Below are positions 36,281 to 44,798 of a stretch of 64,000 nucleotides of DNA, one piece after another (position 1 is the first letter of the stretch; the number at the start of each line of letters is the position of its first letter). The notes under the pieces were generated by a model. The model saw nothing but the letters and a program-made list of their open reading frames with translations, made no database searches and was not told the origin of the DNA. Made by a program: the position numbers and the translations under genes. This DNA is from Cyanosarcina radialis HA8281-LM2 (lineage in GTDB: Bacteria; Cyanobacteriota; Cyanobacteriia; Cyanobacteriales; CCAP-1448): assembly GCA_019359615.1 (NCBI GenBank), contig JAHHHA010000002.1, positions 62,001 to 126,000 on the forward strand. The letters are read 5' to 3'.

Positions 36281-37552
36281 CTACATTGCCAAGCGAATGC
36301 CGGAAAATTGCCAGCGAGTATTAGGAGGGAAAAAGTTGCGGTAAGAGGAACGGATATGATCGGGAGGCGTGACGCAAGAACCGCCGCGCAACACCATTTG
36401 ATTGCACATAAACTTACCGTTGTATTCCCCGACTGCCCCTGGTGCTGGCTGATATCCTGGATAGGGGAGATATGCACTTTGCGTCCATTCCCAGACATCG
36501 CCAAAAATTCCATCGGGGCGGGTTATCCCTGCTGCTGGTATAGGATGGAGTTGCCACGATTCTAAGAAATTGCCTCGCATTGGCACTTGGCTGGCAGCAA
36601 CTTCCCACTCGGCTTCTGTGGGCAAGCGTTTGCCCGCCCAGCGAGCATAAGCATCGGCTTCGTAAAAGCTAACATGACAAACCGGATCGCGATCGCTCAC
36701 TTGACGCATCCCTGTTAGCGTCATTACCCACCAATCACCATCAATTTTTTCCCAGTAAAGCGGTGCTTGCCATTGTTGGGTTTGAACTGTCGCCCAACCT
36801 TCCGACAGCCAATATTCTGGCTTCTCGTAGCCACCAGCGGCGATAAATTCTAGATATTCGCCATTAGTTACCAGTCGCGCCGCCAGCCAATAGTCTTGTA
36901 GGTAAACTTGATGTCGGGGAAGCTCGTTATCGAAACTAAACCCTTCTCCTGTATGCCCGATGGGGTAGAGTCCTCCTGGGTAGTCTAACCATCGTTCTCG
37001 CAGGTTAGCATCTCCAGTAACAACAGGAGGTACGATCGAGCTATAAGCCGGACGTAGGGGGTTCCCAGCGAGAATGTGTTTGATATCGGTGAGCAGCAAT
37101 TCTTGATGTTGCTGTTCGTGATGGAGTCCTAGAACGACTAGCTCTTCTAGCCTTGAATCTCCCGATTGTTGTGCCAGTAACGAAAGCATCGCTTCGTCTA
37201 CATAAGCCCGATAGCGATAAACTTCTTCTACCGTCGGGCGAGATAGCAGTCCCCGCTGATGGCGGGGATGGCGTTCTCCTACAGCTTCATAGTAGGAATT
37301 GAACAAATAGCCAAACTGGGGATGAAAAACCTCATAGCCGCTCAGGTAAGGCACGAGCAAAAAAGTTTCAAAAAACCAAGTAGTATGCGCTAGATGCCAC
37401 TTCGGCGGACTAACATCCGGCATACTTTGAATAACATAGTCTTCGATCGCTAGCGGTTGACAAATTCGATCGCTCAGTCCTCGAACCTGCTGGTAGTAAT
37501 CGGTCAGCGAACGACTCTGACTGCATTGCGAAATAGATGTTTCTGTCTGCAT
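36281..37552 (-). CDS. egtB: Ergothioneine biosynthesis sulfoxide synthase EgtB
   Basis: A 423-residue non-heme iron enzyme. The N-terminal DinB-like domain has WHLAHTTWFFE (His56) and LHHEQQHQELLL (His145, His149), matching the three-His iron site. The C-terminal FGE-sulfatase/C-type-lectin domain has FSFDNELPRHQVYLQDYWLA, RLPTEAEWEVAAS, GDVWEWTQS and LRGGSCVTPPDHIRSSYRN. It joins a sulfur donor to hercynine. No egtA or egtC lies nearby, so cysteine may be used directly, as in other egtBD-only bacteria; this is an inference. The ATG (MQTETSISQ) replaces a TTG four codons earlier. Confidence 0.93.
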   Translation of the reverse strand: MQTETSISQCSQSRSLTDYYQQVRGLSDRICQPLAIEDYVIQSMPDVSPPKWHLAHTTWFFETFLLVPYLSGYEVFHPQFGYLFNSYYEAVGERHPRHQRGLLSRPTVEEVYRYRAYVDEAMLSLLAQQSGDSRLEELVVLGLHHEQQHQELLLTDIKHILAGNPLRPAYSSIVPPVVTGDANLRERWLDYPGGLYPIGHTGEGFSFDNELPRHQVYLQDYWLAARLVTNGEYLEFIAAGGYEKPEYWLSEGWATVQTQQWQAPLYWEKIDGDWWVMTLTGMRQVSDRDPVCHVSFYEADAYARWAGKRLPTEAEWEVAASQVPMRGNFLESWQLHPIPAAGITRPDGIFGDVWEWTQSAYLPYPGYQPAPGAVGEYNGKFMCNQMVLRGGSCVTPPDHIRSSYRNFFPPNTRWQFSGIRLAM

Positions 37553-37990
37553 GAGAGTTTTCAACTCGGTGATGTTTTGGATAGAAACCGCAGGCTTTCA
37601 CCTATCGGCATGAAGGCAAAATTAGAGTCCGGCTAATCGATCCCTATACTAAATGCTCTCTTATTCTTTAGAGATTGGCAACAATCTTGATGGTGGGATT
37701 CACCGTACCTCTCAAGATCGAAAACCTCCCATCTCTTTGAAACCATATTAAATTTTGAGCAACATAGAATCGATTTCCTACAAGTTAACAGACGTTTAAC
37801 TTGAGATGATTATCAAGGTAAATCTAGAGGTAAAAATGACAGCCAGCTAAGAAAGATAGTTTAGTAAACCGAGAATTTTGTGAGATTTTGTTGAGGCCGA
37901 TTTCAACTAATTTTAAGATTTGCATATCTGACGAATGAGGCGATCGTCAATCTATAATTTAAAAGAATAGATAAATTATGAGGTGCGATC
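37553..37990. other. Divergent intergenic region, nothing recognised
   Basis: About 440 bases separate egtB and the pentapeptide gene. It is AT-rich with no repeat or RNA seen. It should carry both promoters. Confidence 0.5.
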
Positions 37991-38383
37991 GTGTCCGAAC
38001 TAACTCCGCACTCTTCAATTAAGACAGCGGCCGAACTGCTAGAGATGTATGCCGCCGGGAAGCGAGATTTCTCTGGAGTAGAGTTAGGTGCAGTTAACCT
38101 GAGCGGAGCCAATCTCAAGGGGGTCGATCTAAGTTATGCCGATCTCAGTGCTGCCAATCTGCAAGGTGCTAATTTGAGAGGCGCTGACTTGAGTTATGCC
38201 AATTTCAGCGAGGCGAACTTGACAGGGGCAGATTTGCGAGGTGCGATCTTTATCGGCACGAATTTCCAAAATGCTCTACTAGACTCAGCCGATTTGAGAG
38301 AAGCCGATTACGATCCCGACTCTACTCGATTTCCTGTTGATTTCGATCCTCTCAAAGCTGAGATGAAAGCAGACAAAAGTTGA
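37991..38383 (+). CDS. Pentapeptide-repeat protein
   Basis: A 130-residue protein with GTG start (no in-frame ATG upstream). After a helical N-terminus (IKTAAELLEMYAAGKRDFSG) come about 13 A(D/N)LxX repeats from residue 30 to 110, such as AVNLSGANLKGVDLSYADL and ANLRGADLSYANF, forming a right-handed quadrilateral beta helix. The acidic tail is DFDPLKAEMKADKS. These are abundant in cyanobacteria and generally of unknown role. No signal peptide. Confidence 0.88.
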   Translation: MSELTPHSSIKTAAELLEMYAAGKRDFSGVELGAVNLSGANLKGVDLSYADLSAANLQGANLRGADLSYANFSEANLTGADLRGAIFIGTNFQNALLDSADLREADYDPDSTRFPVDFDPLKAEMKADKS

Positions 38384-38409
38384 TAGTGAAAGAAACATCG
38401 TCGATCGGG

Positions 38410-39357
38410 TTATCGTAATAAATTCTGCATTTTTCTTCGAGGATTTTTCCCGAGCTTCCCACGGTTTCGTCCGAATACTTTGACGACTAAAAAGTAATAG
38501 GTAGATAAGAGGGCAATCGAAAAAATTTGCGTGCCCAAACCGATGTGCCAAAACTCAAACGTATCTTCTCCACGATCGAGGGCTAACACTAACCCTGCAA
38601 TTCTGATGACGTTAAAGACTACAGCTAGAACAACTCCTGAAACAATTAGCTTGGCTGTTTGCAGTCTGTTTTTCTGAGACATAATTCCGTATAACAATCC
38701 GGCTGTGCCTAAAGCTATGGCCATCTCCAAGCCATTACAAGACCAACCGACCTCAACATGGACGGTGGGTAATTCAACCGATTTACCGACCAAAGTAGCA
38801 TCATAACCAATAGCTTGCAACAGCCACACGCTCATCTGAGCCATCACCCCTTCCAGGAAATCAACCGGAGTCCAAGCTCGCCACGCATGACCGATTAAAA
38901 TATTGCCACCTGGATGGGCGCTAAAAAGCAGCAAAAAAGTTGGGCAGGGAAATTGTCTAAAAAATTTTATTCCCCAAGAACTCAAGGCGATACCAACTAA
39001 AATTAATACCCACAGCAAAGCTTGCGACCAAACAGCAAAGCGGCTAAAGGGAAACAGAATGACAGAGAGCGCCATCAGGATATATCCCAATCGGCGCTCT
39101 CTAATTGAAGCTGTTAATCCAGCTAAGTGCTCTCGTCGATCCCACAACCGTTTCAATCCGAAATACGCAGCAGCAATTACTAGGATTGGAAATAGCTCTC
39201 CTGTAGCGATCGAGGGTAGGAGTGCGGCAAACCAAACAGGTAAGTAACACAGGCCGACCAAGAGAACGCAGAGGGTAATTAAATTATGAGGAATTTTGAG
39301 ACTCTGCTGGATGGAAGGCCACAAACTTTTACAAGCTGCTATGGCTTTAATTTCCAT
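38410..39357 (-). CDS. Cyanobacterial exosortase (cyanoexosortase)
   Basis: A 315-residue membrane protein with about eight hydrophobic segments. The exosortase triad can be read: Cys207 in VEVGWSCNGLEMAIAL, Arg252 in FNVIRIAGL and His271 in FEFWHIGLGTQIF. Exosortases cut proteins carrying C-terminal PEP-CTERM-like signals and attach them to the envelope or release them. A gene for a small protein with such a signal lies 191 bases upstream on the same strand, so this seems to be a dedicated sorting pair. Confidence 0.88.
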   Translation of the reverse strand: MEIKAIAACKSLWPSIQQSLKIPHNLITLCVLLVGLCYLPVWFAALLPSIATGELFPILVIAAAYFGLKRLWDRREHLAGLTASIRERRLGYILMALSVILFPFSRFAVWSQALLWVLILVGIALSSWGIKFFRQFPCPTFLLLFSAHPGGNILIGHAWRAWTPVDFLEGVMAQMSVWLLQAIGYDATLVGKSVELPTVHVEVGWSCNGLEMAIALGTAGLLYGIMSQKNRLQTAKLIVSGVVLAVVFNVIRIAGLVLALDRGEDTFEFWHIGLGTQIFSIALLSTYYFLVVKVFGRNRGKLGKNPRRKMQNLLR

Positions 39358-39491
39358 GCTAAATCAAATTTTTTAAAACTTTCCTTATACTAGAATACCC
39401 ATTAAGTTTCAATAAATATCAGTTTTTTCTTCGTATTGGCGATCGCCCATACAGTTCTAGAGCTTACGCACGAGTAGCGCCTATCTATTCG

Positions 39492-39522
39492 GCAAATAGG
39501 GGCGCAATAGATTGCGCCCTTG
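39492..39522. repeat. TAGGGGCGCAAT / ATTGCGCCC palindrome module
   Basis: AATAGGGGCGCAATAGATTGCGCCCTT forms a hairpin. The same module is embedded in the MITE-like elements near 27.9 and 30.1 kb and in the ndhE-ndhG gap. Confidence 0.6.
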
Positions 39523-39548
39523 CCCTCGATATACTTACGATTTATAAA

Positions 39549-39821
39549 CTAAAGACTTTGCTCGTCGAGAGCAACTTGATTCTGCTGTTTCCGGCGCTTG
39601 TAGAGCATAGTTCCGCCGCCAAGAAGGATTAAAGCTGGTAACAAGGCAGGTGTAGGTACTGACTTACATTTCTTTGGTTGCCACCGCGATGGTACGCACC
39701 CATTATTTTGCGGATTACCAGGAGTATTACCTCTTTGGGCGTTAGCAGGAGCAATAGATAAAGCGCCCAGAGCGATCGCAGCTAAGATCGCAATTAGGTA
39801 CTGACGTTTTAAAAGCATCAT
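39549..39821 (-). CDS. Small secreted protein with PTPA/PEP-CTERM-type sorting signal
   Basis: A 90-residue protein. A signal peptide (MLLKRQYLIAILAAIALGAL to about ANAQ) is followed by a short mature region with two cysteines (NNGCVPSRWQPKKCKSV). The C-terminal signal is VPTPALLP, one hydrophobic helix (LPALILLGGGTMLY) and the basic KRRK cluster. This is the PTPA variant of PEP-CTERM signals found in cyanobacteria. An extra 12-residue tail follows the basic cluster. The exosortase gene is just downstream. The mature part would be only about 26 residues, so it may be a small surface peptide or model substrate. Confidence 0.8.
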   Translation of the reverse strand: MMLLKRQYLIAILAAIALGALSIAPANAQRGNTPGNPQNNGCVPSRWQPKKCKSVPTPALLPALILLGGGTMLYKRRKQQNQVALDEQSL

Positions 39822-39946
39822 TATTCCGTCGTTTAAAAAACTGACTTTAAGGTAACACAGCTTTTAAAAAAAGGGGGGGGGAAATTAAATAAATATATAG
39901 GACCTACTATTAAATTTGCTTAGTTCTGAGAACTAGGGGATCGCAG

Positions 39947-40453
39947 CTAGCTTTGGCTTGAGATCTGCTCGATTAGATGTACCAGTTCTGGCAAGATCAG
40001 CTTTTCTACAGCCAGTTTTACCGCACCAGTAGAACCAGGAATAGAGAAGATTAGCTGGTGTTGGTAAACTCCGGCAATGGCGCGAGAAGCGATCGCTCGC
40101 GAACCAATTTCTTGATAGCTCAGATAGCGGAATAACTCGCCAAATCCTGGCAAAGTCTTTTCTAACAGCCCTTCTAAGGCATCATGAGTAGTATCTCGTG
40201 GGGCAATTCCAGTACCGCCATTGAAGATGACAGCTTCGATCTGGGAATTGCCTATAGTTACAAGCTGCTCTCGGATCTGGCTGGGTTCGTCTTTGATAAT
40301 GGCGTAAGAGGCGATCGCATGACCAGCATCGAGCAATAACTGTTGAATTAGTTGACCGCTTTTGTCGGTTTCTGACGATCGAGTATCGCTAACAGTAATG
40401 ACAGCACAATTCACTGTCTTTGCCGATTTATTTGGGTGAGGCTGGTAAAGCAT
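39947..40453 (-). CDS. moaB: MoaB/MogA-family molybdenum cofactor biosynthesis protein
   Basis: A 168-residue MPT-binding protein. Key motifs are AVITVSDTRS, VIFNGGTGIAPRDTTHDAL and GSRAIASRAIAGVYQHQLIFSI ending in PGSTGAVKLAVEKL. The family adenylylates molybdopterin (MogA) or has a related role (MoaB) in molybdenum cofactor synthesis. No other mo genes are adjacent. ATG start behind an AACACTT-type tandem repeat. Confidence 0.93.
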   Translation of the reverse strand: MLYQPHPNKSAKTVNCAVITVSDTRSSETDKSGQLIQQLLLDAGHAIASYAIIKDEPSQIREQLVTIGNSQIEAVIFNGGTGIAPRDTTHDALEGLLEKTLPGFGELFRYLSYQEIGSRAIASRAIAGVYQHQLIFSIPGSTGAVKLAVEKLILPELVHLIEQISSQS

Positions 40454-40461
40454 TTTCAGTA

Positions 40462-40505
40462 AGTGTGGAGTGTTAAGTGTTGAGTAAGAAATGAAAAGTG
40501 TTGCG
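40462..40505. repeat. STRR (GTGTGGAGTGTTAAGTGTTGAG type)
   Basis: 'gtgtggagtgttaagtgttg' continues as 'agtaag' and 'gaaaagtgttgcgtgtag', the reverse strand of the AACACTTAACACTC family. It lies directly upstream of the moaB start. Confidence 0.6.
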
Positions 40506-40590
40506 TGTAGAGTATATGGTTATTCTATTTTCTCCTCCTCTCTCCTCCACACAAACTAATTTATAGGTTTCACGGGAAGTTTCAAAGAAA

Positions 40591-41079
40591 ATGGCAATGA
40601 AACTTACATTTCGACAACTTGAGGAAGAAGACGCGCTAGCTATCCTTAACTGGCGATACGCTTTCCCTTATGATTACTACAACTTCGATGCTACTGCTCT
40701 TCAAGAGAACTTGCCCTATATGCTCGACCCTGAAAACGCTTTTTATGCGATCGCGAACCTGCAAGGAGAACTCGAAGGCTATTGCTCTTTCGGCGCGGAT
40801 GGTCGAGTGCCAGGTGGAGACTACACCGCTGAAGCGCTTGACATCGGTATGGGAATACGACCAGATTTAGTCGATCGGGGATGTGGCAAGCTGTACGCAC
40901 AAGCTGTGGCTGGATATGGAGCCGATCGATATCGAGTACAACAGTTACGGGTAACGATCGCGCAGTTCAACCAGCGGGCGCAACGGGTGTGGGAACAATT
41001 AGGATTCGAGCGGGTGGAGAAGTTTGTCAAACTCGGTACTACAGAAGAATTTGTGATTATGGTTGGTGCAAATGAATAG
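40591..41079 (+). CDS. GNAT-family N-acetyltransferase
   Basis: A 162-residue acetyltransferase of the RimJ/RimL type. Visible are the N-terminal FRQLEEEDALAILNWRY, the acetyl-CoA region DIGMGIRPDLVDRGCGKLYA (GxG-type loop slightly altered), and the C-terminal LRVTIAQFNQRAQRVWEQLGFERV. The acceptor (protein N-terminus or small molecule) is unknown. ATG start; the next gene begins 43 bases downstream on the same strand. Confidence 0.88.
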   Translation: MAMKLTFRQLEEEDALAILNWRYAFPYDYYNFDATALQENLPYMLDPENAFYAIANLQGELEGYCSFGADGRVPGGDYTAEALDIGMGIRPDLVDRGCGKLYAQAVAGYGADRYRVQQLRVTIAQFNQRAQRVWEQLGFERVEKFVKLGTTEEFVIMVGANE

Positions 41080-41121
41080 ATCGTCGTGGGTTGGTGTTTT
41101 TGAAAAGTAGGAGCGTGTTGT

Positions 41122-41556
41122 ATGTACCAGAATTTCCCGATCGAGATCTTGAAAGCAAATCGATTGCTGCGATCGCCCAATGAAGTTGCCCTATTTGAAC
41201 AAACTTTAGAACAACTCGTCCAAAATCCTAACTCGGCGGATCTGCCTAGCTTACATCTAATTCTGGATGATACTTGCGATCGACCGGAAGTAATGTTTAG
41301 CTTGGTGCATTTCTTGGAATCTTTTGACGTGCAGGAACAGTTACAAGCATTTATTCAGGTGATGCCCGATCTCGTCAAGCAAGCCCCAGAATGGACGGCG
41401 ATTCTGCATTCTCGGATAACGAACGAGCCGATCGCACAAACTGCATTTGAGGAGATATTGCGATCGATGGATACTGAGAAACGAAGCGAGATCGATCGGT
41501 TACTCTCATTAGCTTTAAGAACAGCGTCTGCAAAACAAATAACACAAGTTGCTTGA
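41122..41556 (+). CDS. Conserved hypothetical, possibly Imm30-like immunity protein
   Basis: A 144-residue, all-helical, acidic protein. Segments such as SADLPSLHLILDDTCDRPEV, MFSLVHFLESFD and APEWTAILHSRI resemble, from memory, the Imm30 group of polymorphic-toxin immunity proteins. No toxin is next to it. It stands at the edge of the accessory island. Family assignment is weak; that it is a real gene is likely. Confidence 0.6.
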   Translation: MYQNFPIEILKANRLLRSPNEVALFEQTLEQLVQNPNSADLPSLHLILDDTCDRPEVMFSLVHFLESFDVQEQLQAFIQVMPDLVKQAPEWTAILHSRITNEPIAQTAFEEILRSMDTEKRSEIDRLLSLALRTASAKQITQVA

Positions 41557-41564
41557 TTTAATTA

Positions 41565-41640
41565 GATATTTATCTCGATCGCCTGACTTCCGATCGCTTC
41601 TTGAAAGCGATCGATTGCATAGTTATACCGGATTTTTAAT
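41565..41640. repeat. Island repeat, partial copy 1
   Basis: TATCTCGATCGCCTGACTTC and GCTTCTTGAAAGCGATCG share words with the fuller copies near 42.05, 43.35 and 45.84 kb. It lies between the Imm30-like and DUF433 genes. Confidence 0.5.
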
Positions 41641-41681
41641 GGAGATTTGCTATTATCAAAACAGTGAATTTGAAGGTGCTG

Positions 41682-41999
41682 ATGACACTAGCAATTGTGG
41701 CCGAACCTGCTCCTCTAAGGGCAAACGAGGATGGTGCGATCCTGGTCGGCAAAACTCGCGTTACCTTAGATACTGTGCTGGCTGTCTTTAAGCAAGGCGC
41801 GACGGCAGAGGAAATTGTTTGTCGATATCCGTCGCCGAACTTAGCTGATGTTTATGCCACGATCGCTTTCTATCTCAATCATGAATTGGAAGTAGAAGCT
41901 TACTTGCAACAGCGACAGCAGCGATCGCAAGAGATCCGGGCAATGAATCAAGCGAGATTTGACCCTCAAGGTTTGCGCGATCGCCTGCTGGCCGGCTGA
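41682..41999 (+). CDS. DUF433 antitoxin without adjacent toxin
   Basis: A 105-residue protein. The DUF433 core is GAILVGKTRVTLDTVLAVFK plus QGATAEEIVCRYPSPNLADV and YATIAFYLNHELEVEAYL. DUF433 proteins normally precede a DUF5615 PIN-like toxin. Here the stop is followed at once by the island repeat and no toxin-like frame is present, so the antitoxin appears orphaned. The ATG was chosen over an upstream GTG. Confidence 0.85.
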   Translation: MTLAIVAEPAPLRANEDGAILVGKTRVTLDTVLAVFKQGATAEEIVCRYPSPNLADVYATIAFYLNHELEVEAYLQQRQQRSQEIRAMNQARFDPQGLRDRLLAG

Positions 42000-42039
42000 A
42001 CAGAGCAAGCAGGATGTTAAAACTTCTTGCGGCTTGGTT

Positions 42040-42140
42040 GTTATCTCGATCGCCATCAAACATCTCAAAATCATCTGTTGTAATTCGATCCGATGCGATC
42101 GCCTCACCTATCATCATTTTCAAGAAGCGATCGCCTATTT
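42040..42140. repeat. Island repeat, copy 2
   Basis: 'cgatcgccatcaaacatctc' through 'ctgttgtaattcgatc' and 'ttttcaagaagcgatcg' match the copy near 43.35 kb with few differences over about 85 bases. It lies where the DUF433 toxin gene would be expected. Confidence 0.75.
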
Positions 42141-42233
42141 CATAGTTAGCGGCACGCGACCGAGACGGTCATATTAAAAAAATTACCATCCCGCCTCTTG
42201 CTATTTTTGGGGTTTCAAAATTTTGAGGTAATG

Positions 42234-42809
42234 CTACACGCCTGTAGGCGTATTTTGACCTCTAAACTGGCTCGGTGTAAGTATTGGAATTCCCTTGACC
42301 TCTTCAACAATAAGTTGGCAGATGTATGTGTCTGCCTCAAGCAAAATATCGTAAGGTCCCAAATTAATAATTTCTAGGGTTATGGTTCCCTCAAAACCTG
42401 CATGAATAGTTGGAGCAGTAAAGTGAACGAGAATACCACATCTTGCTAGCGAACTTTTACCTTCTACACGCGCCGAATAGCATATACCTTCATCATTATC
42501 TTGAATGGGGAAAGATACTCTTTCTCTTGTTTGTCCCAAGATAAAGCAGTTTGGTTTAAGCAAGAAAGGACGCTCTGAAGTAATCTCGTGCTGCTCGGAA
42601 TTATTCGTTAGGATCTTTGCCAAACTTCCCCTAGAAGGTCTTAGGGTCACTGTATCATCTTTTTTGGGAACAGCAATTCTTGGTGCTAGGCGCAAATCAA
42701 CAGAACTTGTGTTAAATGGAGGTAATGCAGGATCTAGTCCAGCTATGCGATCGATTCTGAGTCTTCCAAGGTTAATTGCCCGAACTATCTCAATATTACT
42801 CAGAATCAT
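42234..42809 (-). CDS. dcd: dCTP deaminase
   Basis: A 191-residue trimeric deaminase that converts dCTP to dUTP. Signatures are NTSSVDLRL (33-41), RVEGKSSLARCGILVH (114-129) and AGFEGTITLEI with the likely catalytic Glu146. Length and motifs fit a normal enzyme of pyrimidine nucleotide supply. Dcd relatives are also known phage-defence effectors that drain dCTP, and this copy lies in an accessory island, tightly linked (two bases) to an unknown gene. Housekeeping or defence role cannot be decided from the sequence. Confidence 0.92.
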   Translation of the reverse strand: MILSNIEIVRAINLGRLRIDRIAGLDPALPPFNTSSVDLRLAPRIAVPKKDDTVTLRPSRGSLAKILTNNSEQHEITSERPFLLKPNCFILGQTRERVSFPIQDNDEGICYSARVEGKSSLARCGILVHFTAPTIHAGFEGTITLEIINLGPYDILLEADTYICQLIVEEVKGIPILTPSQFRGQNTPTGV

Positions 42810-42811
42810 AA

Positions 42812-43102
42812 CTAAGCTAGCTGCTTCACTTGTTCGCGAGGGAATTCAAACCAATGGTTTCCTGTTTCTAAAGATTCTTTAGGTAAATACATCAAGATTT
42901 CTTTTCCTGTTTCCTGCTCGCCTGGCAACTTAACTTTTAAATAAGCTTTGTTATGCTCCAAGTCAATACTTTCCAAGTCCGATGACTCAGCAAAGAGGGA
43001 GAGGACTTTACCAGAAGTTAGCTCGATCTCCACAGCATACTCATCTGGAAACATACCAGGAGATATAATACAAGGGACGAGGGCGGTTGAAGACTTTTCC
43101 AT
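42812..43102 (-). CDS. Unknown protein translationally linked to dcd
   Basis: Not recognised. From the chosen ATG it has 96 residues: a Ser/Thr-rich start, then beta-rich CIISPGMFPDEYAVEIEL, SGKVLSLFAESSDL, KAYLKVKLPGEQETGKEILM and WFEFPREQVKQLA. The frame is open for another 29 codons upstream (GTG at 43189); that part starts with a short hydrophobic run, so the true start is uncertain. The stop lies two bases before dcd, implying co-translation and a related job. Confidence 0.65.
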   Translation of the reverse strand: MEKSSTALVPCIISPGMFPDEYAVEIELTSGKVLSLFAESSDLESIDLEHNKAYLKVKLPGEQETGKEILMYLPKESLETGNHWFEFPREQVKQLA

Positions 43103-43319
43103 GGGGATAGCTTTGAGTTTGACAGTTGCGCTTTTGGTCGGACACAGCACTAATGCCATTGTACTGACTAAGACTAGGGATGATACCACTAAATTGCGCT
43201 AAAAACACTATATGTAGCGCAATTTTACTTTGACTAACACTATAAATTCAGACTTACTCGTATAATATCTATAGTTATGCCGCCAAGCCCAGCATTTTTA
43301 AATGGACGATCGCTCGTTG

Positions 43320-43440
43320 CAGTCTGGCGATCGAGATAACATCTGCGATCGCCATCAAACATCTCAAAATCGCCTGTTGTAATTCGATCGAATGCGATCG
43401 CCTTATTCCCCGTTTTCAAGAAGCGATCGAGTAATTGGAG
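43320..43440. repeat. Island repeat, copy 3
   Basis: 'gcgatcgccatcaaacatct' through 'cctgttgtaattcgatc' and 'ttttcaagaagcgatcga'; nearly the same as copy 2. The rest of the gap between the dcd partner and the DUF2188 gene shows nothing else recognised. Confidence 0.75.
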
Positions 43441-43549
43441 TAGTTAATTCTTTTTGCCGTTGCAAGTTAAGCTGTAGAAAAAGGTGAATGAGCGGGTAAA
43501 AGTAACTTCCCCGCCTATTGAATTAATTCAAAAAGAAAGATGAAACAAA

Positions 43550-43801
43550 TTAACCTTTGGAAGAGGTTGGGTCTTTGCTACGGGGATACGTTCGTTCCTC
43601 TTGATATTTTCCATCTAATTTTTGAATCTTCACTGAGCCGCCCTCTTTCCCAACAGCTTGTTCTAGCACACCGCCTTGGATTGCCTCTGCTTTTGTGTCA
43701 AAGGTTTTCACTGTCCGGTCGGTTTTATCGTTGGTTAAAGTCCATGTTTCTTTGCGATCGTCGTAGCTCAGTGTGTATTTTGTGAGATTGTCTCTAGCCA
43801 T
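43550..43801 (-). CDS. DUF2188 family protein
   Basis: An 83-residue protein. The DUF2188 pattern is visible as WTLTNDKTDRTVKTFDTKAE, AIQGGVLEQAVGKEGGSVKI and QKLDGKYQEERTYPRS (the conserved EERTYP). A small, probably soluble protein of unknown function; relatives often lie on mobile DNA. ATG start. Confidence 0.85.
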   Translation of the reverse strand: MARDNLTKYTLSYDDRKETWTLTNDKTDRTVKTFDTKAEAIQGGVLEQAVGKEGGSVKIQKLDGKYQEERTYPRSKDPTSSKG

Positions 43802-43934
43802 ATTTATTTTTACTCATTCGACAATTTACTGATACTAATGTACTATAAAGTTTTCTGGCATGGCAACTACCACCTCAATAGGCTAACGTCTCAGTGTAGT
43901 GGACGAATGAGAGCGACTAGTAAGACAACTAAAA

Positions 43935-44651
43935 ATGCTGAAAAATCTTGAACGTCTAAAGGTAGCTTTAGAAGAATGGCTAATTCGTAATGGTCTAGAT
44001 ACGGATACCCGCTTTTACACCATAAGTGAATGGAAGGCTCGGCAAGAAGAGTACCTGAATGACGCTGAGTTAGTGCTTGTTTTTGAAAGCAATCTTTACA
44101 TAATGCTGAATTACGGTGGAGATATTGAAGAGTTTGAAGACTACATCGAGTCATTTGGCTATTACTACGAGCAAGGTCATCCTTGGAATATGGGTTTTTA
44201 TCCAATCCCAGATTATGACTACAGCCCAGTTATAGGTAGCTATTCCCAAAAGTTACGAGATGAGCGTTGGAAGAGGAAGGCAAAGCTAGTAAAGGAGAAA
44301 GCGGGCTGGAAGTGCCAAGATTGCGGAAATTCTGCTAACCTCGAAACGCATCATTGCTATTACACCAGTATTAGCAGTGGCCATGAACCGTGGGAGTATC
44401 CTCTCAGTGCCCTTCGGTGCTTATGCCACGAGTGTCATGAAGCTAGGGCAAAATCTGAAAGTCGAATGAGGGCCTATTTAGCAAGACTTACCACTGCTCA
44501 AATTGATTCTTTGATGCGTGGACTCGATCGTGCTTTCTATTGGTTTGAAGCAGATGCTGTAATTGAATTACTCTCAGGTCTAGGACACAGCGATGAGAAG
44601 ATTTATTTGGCAATTCTTGAGTTGCTGAAGAGAAGAAATGAAGATGTGTAG
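43935..44651 (+). CDS. HNH-type nuclease with novel N-terminal domain
   Basis: A 238-residue protein. Residues 120-170 form an HNH/zinc-finger module: CQDC (127-130), the His139-His140 pair in LETHHCYY, WEYPLSALRCLCHECH with Cys164, Cys167 and His168. It follows the typical lead-in LRDERWKRKAKLVKEKAGWK. The first 100 residues (EEWLIRNGLDTDTRFYTISE and GDIEEFEDYIESFGYYYEQG) match nothing I know and could be a sensor domain. The C-terminus is helical. DNA cleavage is the expected activity. The SLATT-like gene follows 147 bases later. Confidence 0.8.
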   Translation: MLKNLERLKVALEEWLIRNGLDTDTRFYTISEWKARQEEYLNDAELVLVFESNLYIMLNYGGDIEEFEDYIESFGYYYEQGHPWNMGFYPIPDYDYSPVIGSYSQKLRDERWKRKAKLVKEKAGWKCQDCGNSANLETHHCYYTSISSGHEPWEYPLSALRCLCHECHEARAKSESRMRAYLARLTTAQIDSLMRGLDRAFYWFEADAVIELLSGLGHSDEKIYLAILELLKRRNEDV

Positions 44652-44798
44652 ATGGATATGAGTCTAACAAGTGCGTACACTCAGAACGGAGGTTTACGCG
44701 ATCAGTTATATAGTTATACCGTATTTTTGCGATTTAACCCTACCGAACGGTATTCTATAAGCTAGTCTTGAGTTTAAGGTTGCTTAGCTAGAGGTTCA

